Of a DNA stretch of 64,000 nucleotides, positions 49,742 through 58,222 are shown piece by piece (positions within the stretch are counted from its first letter, which is position 1; every line of letters starts with the position of its first letter). This DNA comes from an uncultured Eubacteriales bacterium. GTDB lineage: Bacteria > Bacillota > Clostridia > Oscillospirales > Acutalibacteraceae. The stretch lies in NCBI GenBank assembly GCA_900315815.1, contig ONAS01000003.1:1-64000 (forward strand). The letters run 5' to 3'. The notes beneath the pieces were generated by a model. It searched no databases. It was given only the letters and a program-made list of their open reading frames with translations, and was not told the DNA's origin. Position numbers and translations under genes: made by a program.

Positions 49742-51010
49742 ATGGAACATTTCAAGGACACCGTGCGCCACGACGCGACGCGCGTACGGCAATACATCCT
49801 ATCCTTCTTCAAGTGGACGCTGATCGCGCTGATCACCGGCGGTATCGGCGGCGGTCTGGGCGCGGGCTTCCGCTATGCGGTCAATTTTGTCACGGGCGTC
49901 CGCACGGAAAACGCCTGGCTGTGCTATCTTCTGCCGGTCGGCGGCGTCATCATCGCGTTCCTGTACCGCGTCACAAAGCTGTCCGGTCACGCGGACACCA
50001 ACCTGATCATCAATTCCGTGCGCGAGGAGGGCAGGGTCCCTCTCAGACTCGCGCCGGTGATCTTTCTCTCCACCGTCGTCACCCACCTGTTCGGCGGCTC
50101 CGCGGGTCGTGAGGGCGCCGCCCTGCAGCTCGGCGGCTGTATCGGCAGCTTCATCGGACGCGGCGTCAGACTGAATGAAAAGGACATGCACCTTGCGGTC
50201 ATGTGCGGCATGAGCGGCCTGTTCTCCGCGCTGTTCGGCACGCCGCTGACCGCCTCGGTGTTCGCGATGGAGGTCATCTCGGTCGGCATCATCTATTACA
50301 GCGCGTTCCTGCCTTGTCTGGTATCGGCGCTGACGGCGTTCGGCGTTACCCTGCTGTGCGGGCTGGAGCCCGTCGGCTATCAGCTCCCGGACATCCCCGC
50401 GCTTGACGTCGTGACCATGCTGCTGGTCGCAGTCATCGGCATCGCCGCGGCGGTGGTCAGCATCGTGTTCTGCATCACGCTGGAGCAGCTGCACAAGCTC
50501 GCGGCGCGCTTCTTCAAAAACGAGTACCTGCGGGTGATCGTCGGCGGATCGGTGATCGCGCTGGCGACCCTGATCCTCGGCACCCGCTACAACGGCGTCG
50601 GCAGCGACGTCATCCACGCGGCGGTGACGCAGGGCGAGGCGCTCCCCTATGACTTCGTTCTGAAGATCCTGTTCACCGCGGTGACCATCGGCTTCGGCTA
50701 CAAAGGCGGCGAGATCATCCCCACCTTCTTCATCGGCTCCACCATGGGCGCTCTGCTGGGCGGACTGATCGGTCTGCCGGCTGGCTTTTCCGCGGCGATC
50801 GGCATGGTCGCGCTGTTCTGCGGCGTGGTCAACTGTCCTATCGCATCGCTGATCCTGTCGGTCGAGCTGTTCGGCAGCGAGGGGCTCCTGTACTTCGCGA
50901 TCGCGGTCTGCCTGAGCTACATGCTGTCCGGCTATTACGGGCTGTATTCGGGACAGAAGATCATGTACAGCAAGCGCAGGGCGCGCTACATCAACCGCAA
51001 CGCAAAGTAA
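49742..51010 (+). CDS. CLC family anion/proton antiporter
   Basis: A 422-residue integral membrane protein. Gating glutamate in FGGSAGREGAALQLGG near residue 120; GMSGLFSALFGTPLTASVFAMEV near 160; C-terminal GEIIPTFFIGSTMGALLGG near 325. There are no CBS domains. The GREGA and GTPL segments resemble the fluoride-exporting CLC-F branch, but the ion is not certain. ATG at 49742 with AGGGG at 5 bp. Confidence 0.9.
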   Translation: MEHFKDTVRHDATRVRQYILSFFKWTLIALITGGIGGGLGAGFRYAVNFVTGVRTENAWLCYLLPVGGVIIAFLYRVTKLSGHADTNLIINSVREEGRVPLRLAPVIFLSTVVTHLFGGSAGREGAALQLGGCIGSFIGRGVRLNEKDMHLAVMCGMSGLFSALFGTPLTASVFAMEVISVGIIYYSAFLPCLVSALTAFGVTLLCGLEPVGYQLPDIPALDVVTMLLVAVIGIAAAVVSIVFCITLEQLHKLAARFFKNEYLRVIVGGSVIALATLILGTRYNGVGSDVIHAAVTQGEALPYDFVLKILFTAVTIGFGYKGGEIIPTFFIGSTMGALLGGLIGLPAGFSAAIGMVALFCGVVNCPIASLILSVELFGSEGLLYFAIAVCLSYMLSGYYGLYSGQKIMYSKRRARYINRNAK

Positions 51011-51042
51011 CGGCGTCGGTTTTCAACAGAACAGAATCCCTG

Positions 51043-51077
51043 CAGGGAGGTACGTATGCTGCGTCCTCCCTGTTTTT
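51043..51077 (+). terminator. Terminator of the CLC gene
   Basis: A perfect 8-bp stem (51043-51050 with 51065-51072), 14-nt loop, then TTTTT. Confidence 0.85.
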
Positions 51078-51112
51078 GTGCGCAAAAAAGCGCCCCCGGC
51101 ATCGAGTCTGCG

Positions 51113-51245
51113 GAGAGCGGTGATCGGTGAGGGCGGTGTTCGGAGAGGGCGGTATACGCCAAGTGAAGCATTCGACAAGTGAAGCATTCGGCAAGTGCGG
51201 TGTTCGGTATGTGCGGTGATCGGAGAGTGCGTGATAAGGCAGATG
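51113..51245. repeat. Degenerate 16-bp tandem repeat, about eight units
   Basis: Units such as CAAGTGAAGCATTCGA, CAAGTGAAGCATTCGG, CAAGTGCGGTGTTCGG and TATGTGCGGTGATCGG follow at 16-bp steps. Part of the 51011-51530 gap, which has no convincing gene; frames across it are repeat artefacts. Confidence 0.72.
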
Positions 51246-51391
51246 CGGCGTTTGAGCCGGTTCGTTCGCGGTATGTTTCCGGGGCGTGTTTTGTAACGGA
51301 TTCTGCCTGTACACATCGTAACAGACTTGCGCGAATCGCGTCGGTTCTCACAGATCAGCGAAATACCACGGCGCGGCGTTTGAGCCGGTTC
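51245..51391. repeat. 19-bp direct repeat pair, 128 bp apart
   Basis: GCGGCGTTTGAGCCGGTTC occurs exactly at 51245-51263 and at 51373-51391, flanking 109 bp of unremarkable sequence. Confidence 0.75.
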
Positions 51392-51480
51392 CGTTGTGTT
51401 AAAATGGGTGAACGGTCGCCTCGGCGGGGGAATATATTCGGAAGGCACCGCACGCCGGCTCGGATACGGCGCATCGGCGC

Positions 51481-51508
51481 AAACAACAAAGAGCGGAGAT
51501 TTCTCCGC
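51481..51508 (-). terminator. Terminator of the maltodextrin-type ABC operon
   Basis: A palindromic stem (51493-51499 with 51502-51508), followed on the minus strand by CTTTGTTGTTT, 22 bp after the permease stop. Confidence 0.78.
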
Positions 51509-51530
51509 CCTTTATCAGGTAAATGATATA

Positions 51531-52397
51531 TCAGCCCTTGACGCCGCCGGCGGTTACGCCTTCGACATAGTATCTCTGCATGAACAGGAACAGAGCTGTA
51601 ATCGGTACGGCTACGATGACGGAGCCGGCAAGGAATTCGCGGAAATGCTGCGCCTTGTACTCCTGACCGACCAGCTTTTGCAGGCCGATCGCAACCGTGT
51701 AGTGTTCCGGTCCCTGCGCACCGACGATGATCTTCGCCAGAATGAAGTCTGTCCACGGACCGATGAAGGATGTCAGAACGGTGTATACCAGGATCGGCTT
51801 CGACATCGGAAGAATGATCTTCCAGAAGATCTGGTTCCTGGTAGCGCCGTCAATGGTTGCCGCTTCGTCCAATGCACGCGGGATGGTATCAAAGAAGCCC
51901 TTACTGATCTGATAGCCGAGACCTGCGCCTGCGGAGTAACAGATGATCAGAGCGACCTTGGGCATCGAGATAAGACCCATAGCCTTCATCAGGTAGTAGA
52001 TCGCGATCATGGTCATGAAGCCGGGGAACATGCCCAGGATCATGCCGACGTTGATCAGAGGCTTTCTTGCCTTAAAGCGCAGACGGCTGAAGGCGTAGGA
52101 AACCATGAGGACCGCGAGGGTGGAGATCATGCAGCTGAAGATCGCAATGATAAATGTGTTCAAGAACCACTGCGGGAAGTTGATGACGTTAGGATCCGGA
52201 GGATTGAATACCTTCGCGTAGTTATCCAGCGTCCACTCCTGTGGGATGATCGTGGTAGCAAGCTCAGCCTTGCCGCCGCGGAAGGAGTGCATGACCAGAT
52301 AAGCCAGCGGGGATATCCAGATAAGACCCAGACCGCCGAGAAGGATGTAGATAAAGGTATTCGCGAGAACTCTTCGCGCTTTATAACTCTTAATCAT
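51531..52397 (-). CDS. Carbohydrate ABC transporter permease (MalG-like)
   Basis: A 288-residue permease with six helices. The EAA loop that docks the ATPase reads DEAATIDGATRNQIFWKIILPMSKP near residue 188. The extended periplasmic loop and SFRGGKAELATTIIPQEWTLDNY are typical of maltose/maltodextrin MalG. Its start overlaps the MalF-like stop by 4 bp. With the neighbouring permease and binding protein it forms an importer for oligosaccharides; the ATPase must be encoded elsewhere. Confidence 0.92.
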   Translation of the reverse strand: MIKSYKARRVLANTFIYILLGGLGLIWISPLAYLVMHSFRGGKAELATTIIPQEWTLDNYAKVFNPPDPNVINFPQWFLNTFIIAIFSCMISTLAVLMVSYAFSRLRFKARKPLINVGMILGMFPGFMTMIAIYYLMKAMGLISMPKVALIICYSAGAGLGYQISKGFFDTIPRALDEAATIDGATRNQIFWKIILPMSKPILVYTVLTSFIGPWTDFILAKIIVGAQGPEHYTVAIGLQKLVGQEYKAQHFREFLAGSVIVAVPITALFLFMQRYYVEGVTAGGVKG

Positions 52398-53926
52398 GAG
52401 AATTCCTCCTCGTTCTTAGCGGACTTGGTAAGGTTGAAGGTCATCAGCGATACAGTCGCGCAGACGATGAATACCAAGATACCGACGGCTGCCGCGAGGT
52501 TATACTCACCCGTGCTCGTGGACATACGGAACAGCCACGTAACAAGCAAGTCGGTATACCCCGCGTTATGTAGGTCGATGCTGTTTTGTTCTCCGACCAA
52601 CAGGTATATAACGTTGAAGTTATTGATGTTGCCGATAAAGCTGGTGATCAGGTACGGAGTGGTGACGAACAGCATGTACGGAAGGGTGATGCTGAAGAAG
52701 GATTTGACGGGACCGGCGCCGTCGATGGTCGCGCTCTCGTACAAATCCGCCGGGATATTCATCAGAATACCGGAGGTGATCAGAATCGTGTACGGAATAC
52801 CGACCCAGATATTGACCACGATGACCGTGATACGCGGAATCCACTTGTTCGCGTTGCCGAGGAAGTCAAAATACTGGACCGCTCCGTCCTTGACAGGCAG
52901 CCAACCGAACGCCTCCAACATCTGGTTGATCGCACCGAACTGGTTGCCTTCGAGCATCTGCTGCATCAGAAGCAGAGAAACGAACTGCGGTACCGCAACG
53001 GTAACGACAAAGAGGGTTCTCCACAGAGCCTTCAGCTTGATGCCCTTTTTATTGATCATCAGGGCGACTACCATACCGAGGATGTAGTTGAGTACGGTAG
53101 CGAATACCGCCCAGATCAGTGTCCACTTTGTTAATTCGATAAAGGTTTCGCCCTTGCTCGCACCGCCGGTGGTCTGGAATACGTCCGCGAAGGTCTGCAG
53201 TCCGACCCACTGGAAGAACGGTGTGGTCTGCGTATAGTTGGTGAACGCAATCAGGATCATGAAGAGCAGCGGCATGATCGTAAAGATAGAGATGGTCAGG
53301 CAGGGGAACGCAAGAAGTGTGATGTGGAACTTCTCATCGCCGAACTGGCGGATCTCTTCATTAAAGGTCTGGGGCTTTTCACCTGCGGCGACCTGCTGCT
53401 GGACCTTGTACGCTGCCTTGGTGCTGGCAAAATAAACCACCAGAAAGACCGCGATGATGATCAGGGTCATTACGCCGTAGAGCAGCAGCTGCATGGAATC
53501 ATCCGCCTTGGTGTACTCGCGCGCGCCGGTGACGGCATTGCGGGTCCACTGGCCTTTTTCGATGAAACCGATCTTACCGTTGTTGAAGAAACCTAAGTTA
53601 TAGATCTTGTCTGCACCGAAGCCGATCATGAAGGCGATGAACGCGACCTCAACAGCGAGGAACAGACAGCCTTTGATAATTTGTCCCTTCATCATGTTGC
53701 CGAAGCCCATGATGATGTAGGAGAGTTTTGTAGCCCAATCTCCCTTGACGAATCTGGTAAAATAACCGGCTACACCCTTGCCAATGCCTACGAACAGCTT
53801 CTTGAAGAAGCGGCCGATGGCACAGAAGAACTTCTTGAGATTGCCGGGAAGGGCAATAAAGAAATTCTTGAAGTTATACCAGAATTTTTGGAACGGGTTG
53901 AGCTGTACATAATCAATAAATTTCAT
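52394..53926 (-). CDS. Carbohydrate ABC transporter permease (MalF-like), long N-terminus
   Basis: A 510-residue permease. The core MalF-like domain occupies about residues 205-500, with the EAA loop ESATIDGAGPVKSFFSITLPYM near 405. The first 200 residues add an amphipathic, Phe/Lys-rich stretch (about 5-60) and two further helices (about 70-100, 155-175). Such N-terminal extensions occur in clostridial maltodextrin permeases. Acts as a heterodimer with the MalG-like protein. Confidence 0.9.
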   Translation of the reverse strand: MKFIDYVQLNPFQKFWYNFKNFFIALPGNLKKFFCAIGRFFKKLFVGIGKGVAGYFTRFVKGDWATKLSYIIMGFGNMMKGQIIKGCLFLAVEVAFIAFMIGFGADKIYNLGFFNNGKIGFIEKGQWTRNAVTGAREYTKADDSMQLLLYGVMTLIIIAVFLVVYFASTKAAYKVQQQVAAGEKPQTFNEEIRQFGDEKFHITLLAFPCLTISIFTIMPLLFMILIAFTNYTQTTPFFQWVGLQTFADVFQTTGGASKGETFIELTKWTLIWAVFATVLNYILGMVVALMINKKGIKLKALWRTLFVVTVAVPQFVSLLLMQQMLEGNQFGAINQMLEAFGWLPVKDGAVQYFDFLGNANKWIPRITVIVVNIWVGIPYTILITSGILMNIPADLYESATIDGAGPVKSFFSITLPYMLFVTTPYLITSFIGNINNFNVIYLLVGEQNSIDLHNAGYTDLLVTWLFRMSTSTGEYNLAAAVGILVFIVCATVSLMTFNLTKSAKNEEEFS

Positions 53927-54023
53927 CAGTTCAACTCCCAGCTTAAAGTTATTCGTCTGTTAAAAATAGACAGAACCGTATACTTAACAGACGAATAAGG
54001 TATACAGTAAAGTTGTATCCGGC

Positions 54024-54050
54024 CGGGCGGACACTCAGGGCATCCGCCCG
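54024..54050 (-). terminator. Hairpin between binding-protein and permease genes
   Basis: A perfect 8-bp GC stem (54024-54031 with 54043-54050), 11-nt loop, weak T-run. Probably an attenuator/stabiliser giving excess binding protein. Confidence 0.55.
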
Positions 54051-54096
54051 ACCGATCATTTCAGTTAATGATAGAGGGTTTCAGTAATAATTGAAA

Positions 54097-55377
54097 TTAT
54101 TCGTCCTTGATGTTGGCGATGGTCTTCTCAAACTCAGCCTTGAGCTGATCTCTGTTCTGATCCTTCTTCCAAAGGTCGTTGCCCAGGGTGCCCATCGGAG
54201 ACCAGAAGGTATCGGTGATGTTGACCTGAGGAACAGAATACTGAGACTGATCCAGGATAGCGGACAGAGCTACGTTGTCGGTAACAGCCTTATCCTTGAC
54301 GGCGTTGGTGTTGGAGGGACCCCAGGAGAGGACCTCTGCACGCTTGAGCTGAGCCTCTTCGTCGGTGAGGAAGTCAGCCAGCAGCTGGGAAGCCTCGGGG
54401 AACTTGGAAGAGTTGTTCACGCCGATGAGCTTGTAGCCGTGCATGGAAACGATCTGCTCGTCGGTACCGTTTACGTTGATGGTCGGGAGCTTCGCAGCGC
54501 CGAAATCGTCGCCCAGAGCATCCGCAACAGCAGCAGCGTTCCAGGAACCGTCAACACCGGCAGCTACGATGCGGGGGTTAGCCGCCATACCGGTAGAGAT
54601 CTTGGTAGCCTCAGAGGAGAGGAAGATATCGCTGTAGTCGTGGAAGAGCTTGGAGAAAGCGACCAGGGTATCAACGATCTTTTCTTCGTCATAATCGTTG
54701 AACTTCTGGGTGCCGTCTTCGTCAATGCCTTCGAGGGACAGACCGCCGGTGAAGGGGAACAGGCAGGCGAAGAAGCCGTTGCCTGCGTCGAGGACGAACT
54801 TTCTGCCGGCTTTTCTGCAAGCCTCGAAAATGCCTTCGAGAGTCTTGGCGTCTTCATCGGATACGACGCTCTTGTCGTATACGAGATAGTAACCGTTGTC
54901 ACCGGTCTCGGGGAACGCATAGAGCTCGTCGCCTACGGTAGCTGCTGCTACGGAAGCTTCGGAGTTGCGTGCTACTACGTCGTCCTTCTCAAATACGGGA
55001 GCGAGAGTCTCTCTGTTCATCAGTCTGGTCAGCTGGTCGCATGCAAAGCTGAATACGTCAGCAGCAGCTTCCGGGTCGTTCAGAACCTGAGCAGCAGCGT
55101 CGCCTTCGCCCTGTACCTGTACGGTGATGTCGATCTTCTTGTCGGGATACTTTGCTTTGAACTCGTCGCAGAGTTCCTTGGTTACGTCGATAGCCTTGTC
55201 AGCGGCCCATACCAGCAGCTTGATGTTATCTTCGCCGTGGAAGGGATCGCCGTCATCGCTCGAGCCGCCGCTGCCGCCGGAAGAGGAGGAGCCGCCCTTG
55301 TTGTCATTGCCGCCGCAGGCAACGAGGATAGAGCCGAGCATCAGTACTGCCAGCAGCAGTGCTAAAAACTTTTTCAT
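54097..55377 (-). CDS. Maltodextrin-type extracellular substrate-binding lipoprotein
   Basis: A 426-residue family 1 solute-binding lipoprotein. Signal peptide with lipobox ILVACGG (Cys near residue 20), Gly/Ser-rich linker, then the binding fold (IKLLVWAADKAIDVTKEL, AADVFSFACDQLTRLM, ALDDFGAAKLPTINVN-type region). It captures oligosaccharides, probably maltodextrin, for the two permeases downstream. ATG at 55377 follows AAGGA; a longer frame to 55398 is unsupported. First gene of the operon. Confidence 0.9.
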   Translation of the reverse strand: MKKFLALLLAVLMLGSILVACGGNDNKGGSSSSGGSGGSSDDGDPFHGEDNIKLLVWAADKAIDVTKELCDEFKAKYPDKKIDITVQVQGEGDAAAQVLNDPEAAADVFSFACDQLTRLMNRETLAPVFEKDDVVARNSEASVAAATVGDELYAFPETGDNGYYLVYDKSVVSDEDAKTLEGIFEACRKAGRKFVLDAGNGFFACLFPFTGGLSLEGIDEDGTQKFNDYDEEKIVDTLVAFSKLFHDYSDIFLSSEATKISTGMAANPRIVAAGVDGSWNAAAVADALGDDFGAAKLPTINVNGTDEQIVSMHGYKLIGVNNSSKFPEASQLLADFLTDEEAQLKRAEVLSWGPSNTNAVKDKAVTDNVALSAILDQSQYSVPQVNITDTFWSPMGTLGNDLWKKDQNRDQLKAEFEKTIANIKDE

Positions 55378-55457
55378 GATGGATTTTCCTTCTTTCAAAA
55401 AATATTTTGTGAGGTTCGACCGAGAATCCGGACCGGCCGCACCTTATCACTGTATAA

Positions 55458-55487
55458 ATTTTACCATAAGTATGTCAGTGATTTCAA
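55458..55487 (-). promoter_or_regulatory. Promoter of the maltodextrin-type operon
   Basis: Minus-strand -35 TTGAAA (55482-55487), 18-bp spacer and -10 TAAAAT (55458-55463). Confidence 0.6.
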
Positions 55488-55780
55488 CTCCCTTTGTACT
55501 TTTTATCTAAAACATTAAATATCAATTTGATTTTTAGTCATTTTAACAATTGAATTTTCAGTTTATAGATATTTCCTACAAACCGATAACTTTTTCTTTG
55601 TGCATTTCAGAAAAATCGTTTTTGTGCAACTTGTCAAACAATATGCGGCAAGCGTCGGGCAGTTCTTTGCGATCGGCGTGTTTTTGATTCTCTCAAAGAA
55701 GCAAAATCAAATTGTTACAAGCTGTAACTTTATTTTCGTCTATTTTTACTAAAAGTCGCACAAACGCCCAAAATAGCACA
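55488..55780. other. AT-rich divergent intergenic region without recognised features
   Basis: Between the maltodextrin operon promoter and the murE promoter. Low GC, short T and A runs, no convincing gene, hairpin or repeat seen. Confidence 0.5.
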
Positions 55781-55810
55781 TTGACATCCGTGTATATTTA
55801 TATGTATAAT
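55781..55810 (+). promoter_or_regulatory. murE-type ligase promoter
   Basis: Consensus -35 TTGACA (55781-55786), 18-bp spacer and consensus -10 TATAAT (55805-55810), leader about 60 nt. Confidence 0.82.
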
Positions 55811-55878
55811 ATAGGGGTATTTAATACCGGTCGCCGCTGCCCGGCGGCGGACCTATTTCCCTTATTCAGGAGGTTATG

Positions 55879-57357
55879 ATGAAGCTTTTGGAATTACTGC
55901 AGAAATGCGATTACATTACCGACGCCGGCTCGATCACCGTCGACGTCAAGGACGTCATCTACGACAGCCGCAAGGTTGTCCCCGGCTGTGTCTTTGTCGC
56001 GCTGAAGGGCTATAACGTGGACGGTCACAAGTTCATCCCCGACGCTGTCGAGCGCGGCGCAAAGGCGCTGATCGTCGAGGACAAGGGGCATGTCTATGAC
56101 GGCGTCACCACCGTGCGCGTCAAGAATTCCCGCGCGGTACTGGCGCTGATGTCGGTGGAATTCTTCGGCAGACCCGCCGAACAGCTGACCACCGTCGCCG
56201 TCACCGGCACAAAGGGCAAGACCACCACCGTCGCCATGATCCGCTCCATCCTCGAGACCGCCGGCATCAAGACCGGCACCATCGGCACGCTGGGCATCCT
56301 GATCGGCGACCGCATCTACAAGACCAACAACACCACGCCCGAGAGCTATGAGATCCAGCAGGCGATGCGCCGCATGATCGACGAGGGCTGTAAGGCGATG
56401 GTCATCGAGGCGTCCTCGCTGGGTCTGAAAAGGCACCGCACCGACGGCATCCTCTTTGACTACGGCGTATTCACCAACTTCTCCAGCGACCACATCGGCG
56501 ACAGCGAGCACAAGGATATGGAGGAATACCTGCAGTGCAAGGGTCTGCTGTTCAAGCGCTGCAGACACGGCATCATCAACATCGACGACGAGAGCGCGCA
56601 GGCGGTCATCGACGGTCACACCTGCACCATCGAGAGCTACGGCTACAGTGAAAACGCCGACCTCGTTGCCCACGGCGACGAGCTGGTCGCGAAGGCGGGC
56701 TTCATCGGCGTACATTTCAATACCACCGGCGAAAAGGATCTGAGCGTCGACGTCGCGATCCCCGGCCGCTTCTCCGTTTACAACGCGCTGGCGGCGATCG
56801 CCGTCTGCCGTCACTTCGATATCAGCGACGAGGATATCCTGCGCGGTCTGTCGCGCGTCAAGGTCAAGGGCAGAGTCGAGGTCGTTCCGGTACCCGGCAA
56901 TTACACCATGCTGATCGACTACGCGCACAACGCCGTTTCCATGGAAAATGTCCTGAGCACCCTGAGGGAATACAAGCCCCACCGCCTGATCACCATGTTC
57001 GGCGCGGGCGGCAACCGTCCGAAATCCCGCCGCTATGAGATGGGCGAGGTATCCGGCAGGCTGTCCGATCTTTCCGTCGTCACCGAGGACAACAGCCGCT
57101 ATGAGGACGTCATGGACATCATCGCCGACATCAGGATCGGTCTTGACAAGGTCGGCGGCAGCTACATCGTCATCCCCAACCGCATCGACGCCATCCGCTA
57201 CTGCATCGAGAACGCCGAGGACGGCGATATCATCGTGCTGGCGGGCAAGGGTCACGAGGATTATCAGGAGATCCGCGGCGTAAAATATCACATGGACGAG
57301 CGCGAGATCATCGCGGATATCATCGACGACCGCTCCGACGACGAAAACCCCAACTGA
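55879..57357 (+). CDS. murE: UDP-N-acetylmuramyl tripeptide synthetase (MurE)
   Basis: A 492-residue Mur ligase that adds the third residue to the peptidoglycan stem peptide. Seen: N-terminal DVKDVIYDSRKVVPGCVFVAL, the ATP loop VTGTKGKTTTVAMI near 110, the carbamylated-lysine region SSLGLKRHR and DYAHNAVSMENVL near 350. The amino-acid specificity loop reads EDNSRYED where diaminopimelate enzymes have DNPR; the Arg that marks diaminopimelate is kept. Start ATG at 55879 (5 bp from GGAGG) is preferred over the adjacent 55876. The following DtxR-like gene is 28 bp downstream. Confidence 0.92.
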   Translation: MKLLELLQKCDYITDAGSITVDVKDVIYDSRKVVPGCVFVALKGYNVDGHKFIPDAVERGAKALIVEDKGHVYDGVTTVRVKNSRAVLALMSVEFFGRPAEQLTTVAVTGTKGKTTTVAMIRSILETAGIKTGTIGTLGILIGDRIYKTNNTTPESYEIQQAMRRMIDEGCKAMVIEASSLGLKRHRTDGILFDYGVFTNFSSDHIGDSEHKDMEEYLQCKGLLFKRCRHGIINIDDESAQAVIDGHTCTIESYGYSENADLVAHGDELVAKAGFIGVHFNTTGEKDLSVDVAIPGRFSVYNALAAIAVCRHFDISDEDILRGLSRVKVKGRVEVVPVPGNYTMLIDYAHNAVSMENVLSTLREYKPHRLITMFGAGGNRPKSRRYEMGEVSGRLSDLSVVTEDNSRYEDVMDIIADIRIGLDKVGGSYIVIPNRIDAIRYCIENAEDGDIIVLAGKGHEDYQEIRGVKYHMDEREIIADIIDDRSDDENPN

Positions 57358-57385
57358 TTCTGAACGCCACACGGGAGGACAGCAT

Positions 57386-57751
57386 ATGAACCTGCAGGAA
57401 TCCGGCGAGATGTATCTGGAGACGATACTGATCCTATCACAGCAGAAGAGCTTTGTCAGAGCGATCGACATAGGCGAGTACATGGGCTTCTCCAAGCCCT
57501 CTGTCAGCCGCGCCATCGGCCTGCTGCGCAGCGGCGGCTTTGTGAGCGTCGGCGACGGAGGCGGCATCAGCCTGACAGACGCCGGCAGAGAGGTCGCCGA
57601 GACCATCTATGAGCGCCACCAATATCTGACCCGCTTTCTTGTCGATATCGGCGTGAGCCCCGACGTTGCCGCAGAGGACGCCTGCCGCATGGAGCATGTC
57701 ATCTCCGACGAGTCTTTCCGCGCCATCAAAAAGCACTGCAGCTATGAATAA
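57386..57751 (+). CDS. DtxR/MntR family metal-dependent regulator
   Basis: A 121-residue regulator. The winged helix occupies about residues 5-65 (SGEMYLETILIL, GEYMGFSKPSVSRAIGLLRSGG). The dimerisation and metal-binding region follows, with ligands likely in RHQYLTRFLVDIG and DACRMEHVIS. It lacks the C-terminal SH3-like domain, so it is the short MntR type. Iron or manganese is the expected cofactor; the target genes are not apparent. Confidence 0.88.
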   Translation: MNLQESGEMYLETILILSQQKSFVRAIDIGEYMGFSKPSVSRAIGLLRSGGFVSVGDGGGISLTDAGREVAETIYERHQYLTRFLVDIGVSPDVAAEDACRMEHVISDESFRAIKKHCSYE

Positions 57752-57788
57752 AAAAATCACCCACTGCGGCAGATGTCTGCAGTGGGTG
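57751..57788. terminator. Bidirectional terminator between the DtxR-like gene and trxA
   Basis: A perfect 10-bp stem (57758-57767 with 57779-57788). On the minus strand it is followed by ATTTTTTT, on the plus strand by TCTTAAT. Confidence 0.88.
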
Positions 57789-57806
57789 TCTTAATAAGTC
57801 ACGGTA

Positions 57807-58118
57807 TCATTTCAGGCTGTTGATCGCGTTGAGAAGCGTCGCCTTGGGCTGGACGCCGATCATCCGCGCCGCCTCGACGCCGTTTTTGAAAAGGATCAGC
57901 GTCGGAACGCTCATGATGCCGAAATCCATCGCGATATCGCCCGCCTCGTCGATATCCACCTTGTAGACGGCATAGGAGCCGTCGCTTTCGGCGGCAATAT
58001 CCTCAACGATCGGGGACAGCATCCTGCACGGTCCGCACCATGTCGCGAAAAAGTCGACCAGCACCACGCCGTTTGCGGTCTTTTCCCTGAAATTCAGTTC
58101 AGTCAGTTGTTCAGCCAT
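57807..58118 (-). CDS. trxA: Thioredoxin
   Basis: A 103-residue cytoplasmic redox protein with active site FFATWCGPCRML (Cys near 29 and 32) and the cis-Pro loop SVPTLILF. It reduces protein disulfides. It is divergent from its reductase gene trxB (105-bp gap), so both may share regulation. Confidence 0.96.
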   Translation of the reverse strand: MAEQLTELNFREKTANGVVLVDFFATWCGPCRMLSPIVEDIAAESDGSYAVYKVDIDEAGDIAMDFGIMSVPTLILFKNGVEAARMIGVQPKATLLNAINSLK

Positions 58119-58222
58119 AACACTTTACCTCCGTATGATTTTTCATTATTGTAACACATTCGATTGCATAAATCCATAGCGATCCAAAATATTAATAGTA
58201 TATTCACGAAAGGAGCCATCAC

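Noticed and set aside
50986..51448. Several overlapping frames with repeated peptide pieces on the minus strand
   Set aside because: They arise from the 16-bp tandem array, whose period does not keep frame; none has start signals.
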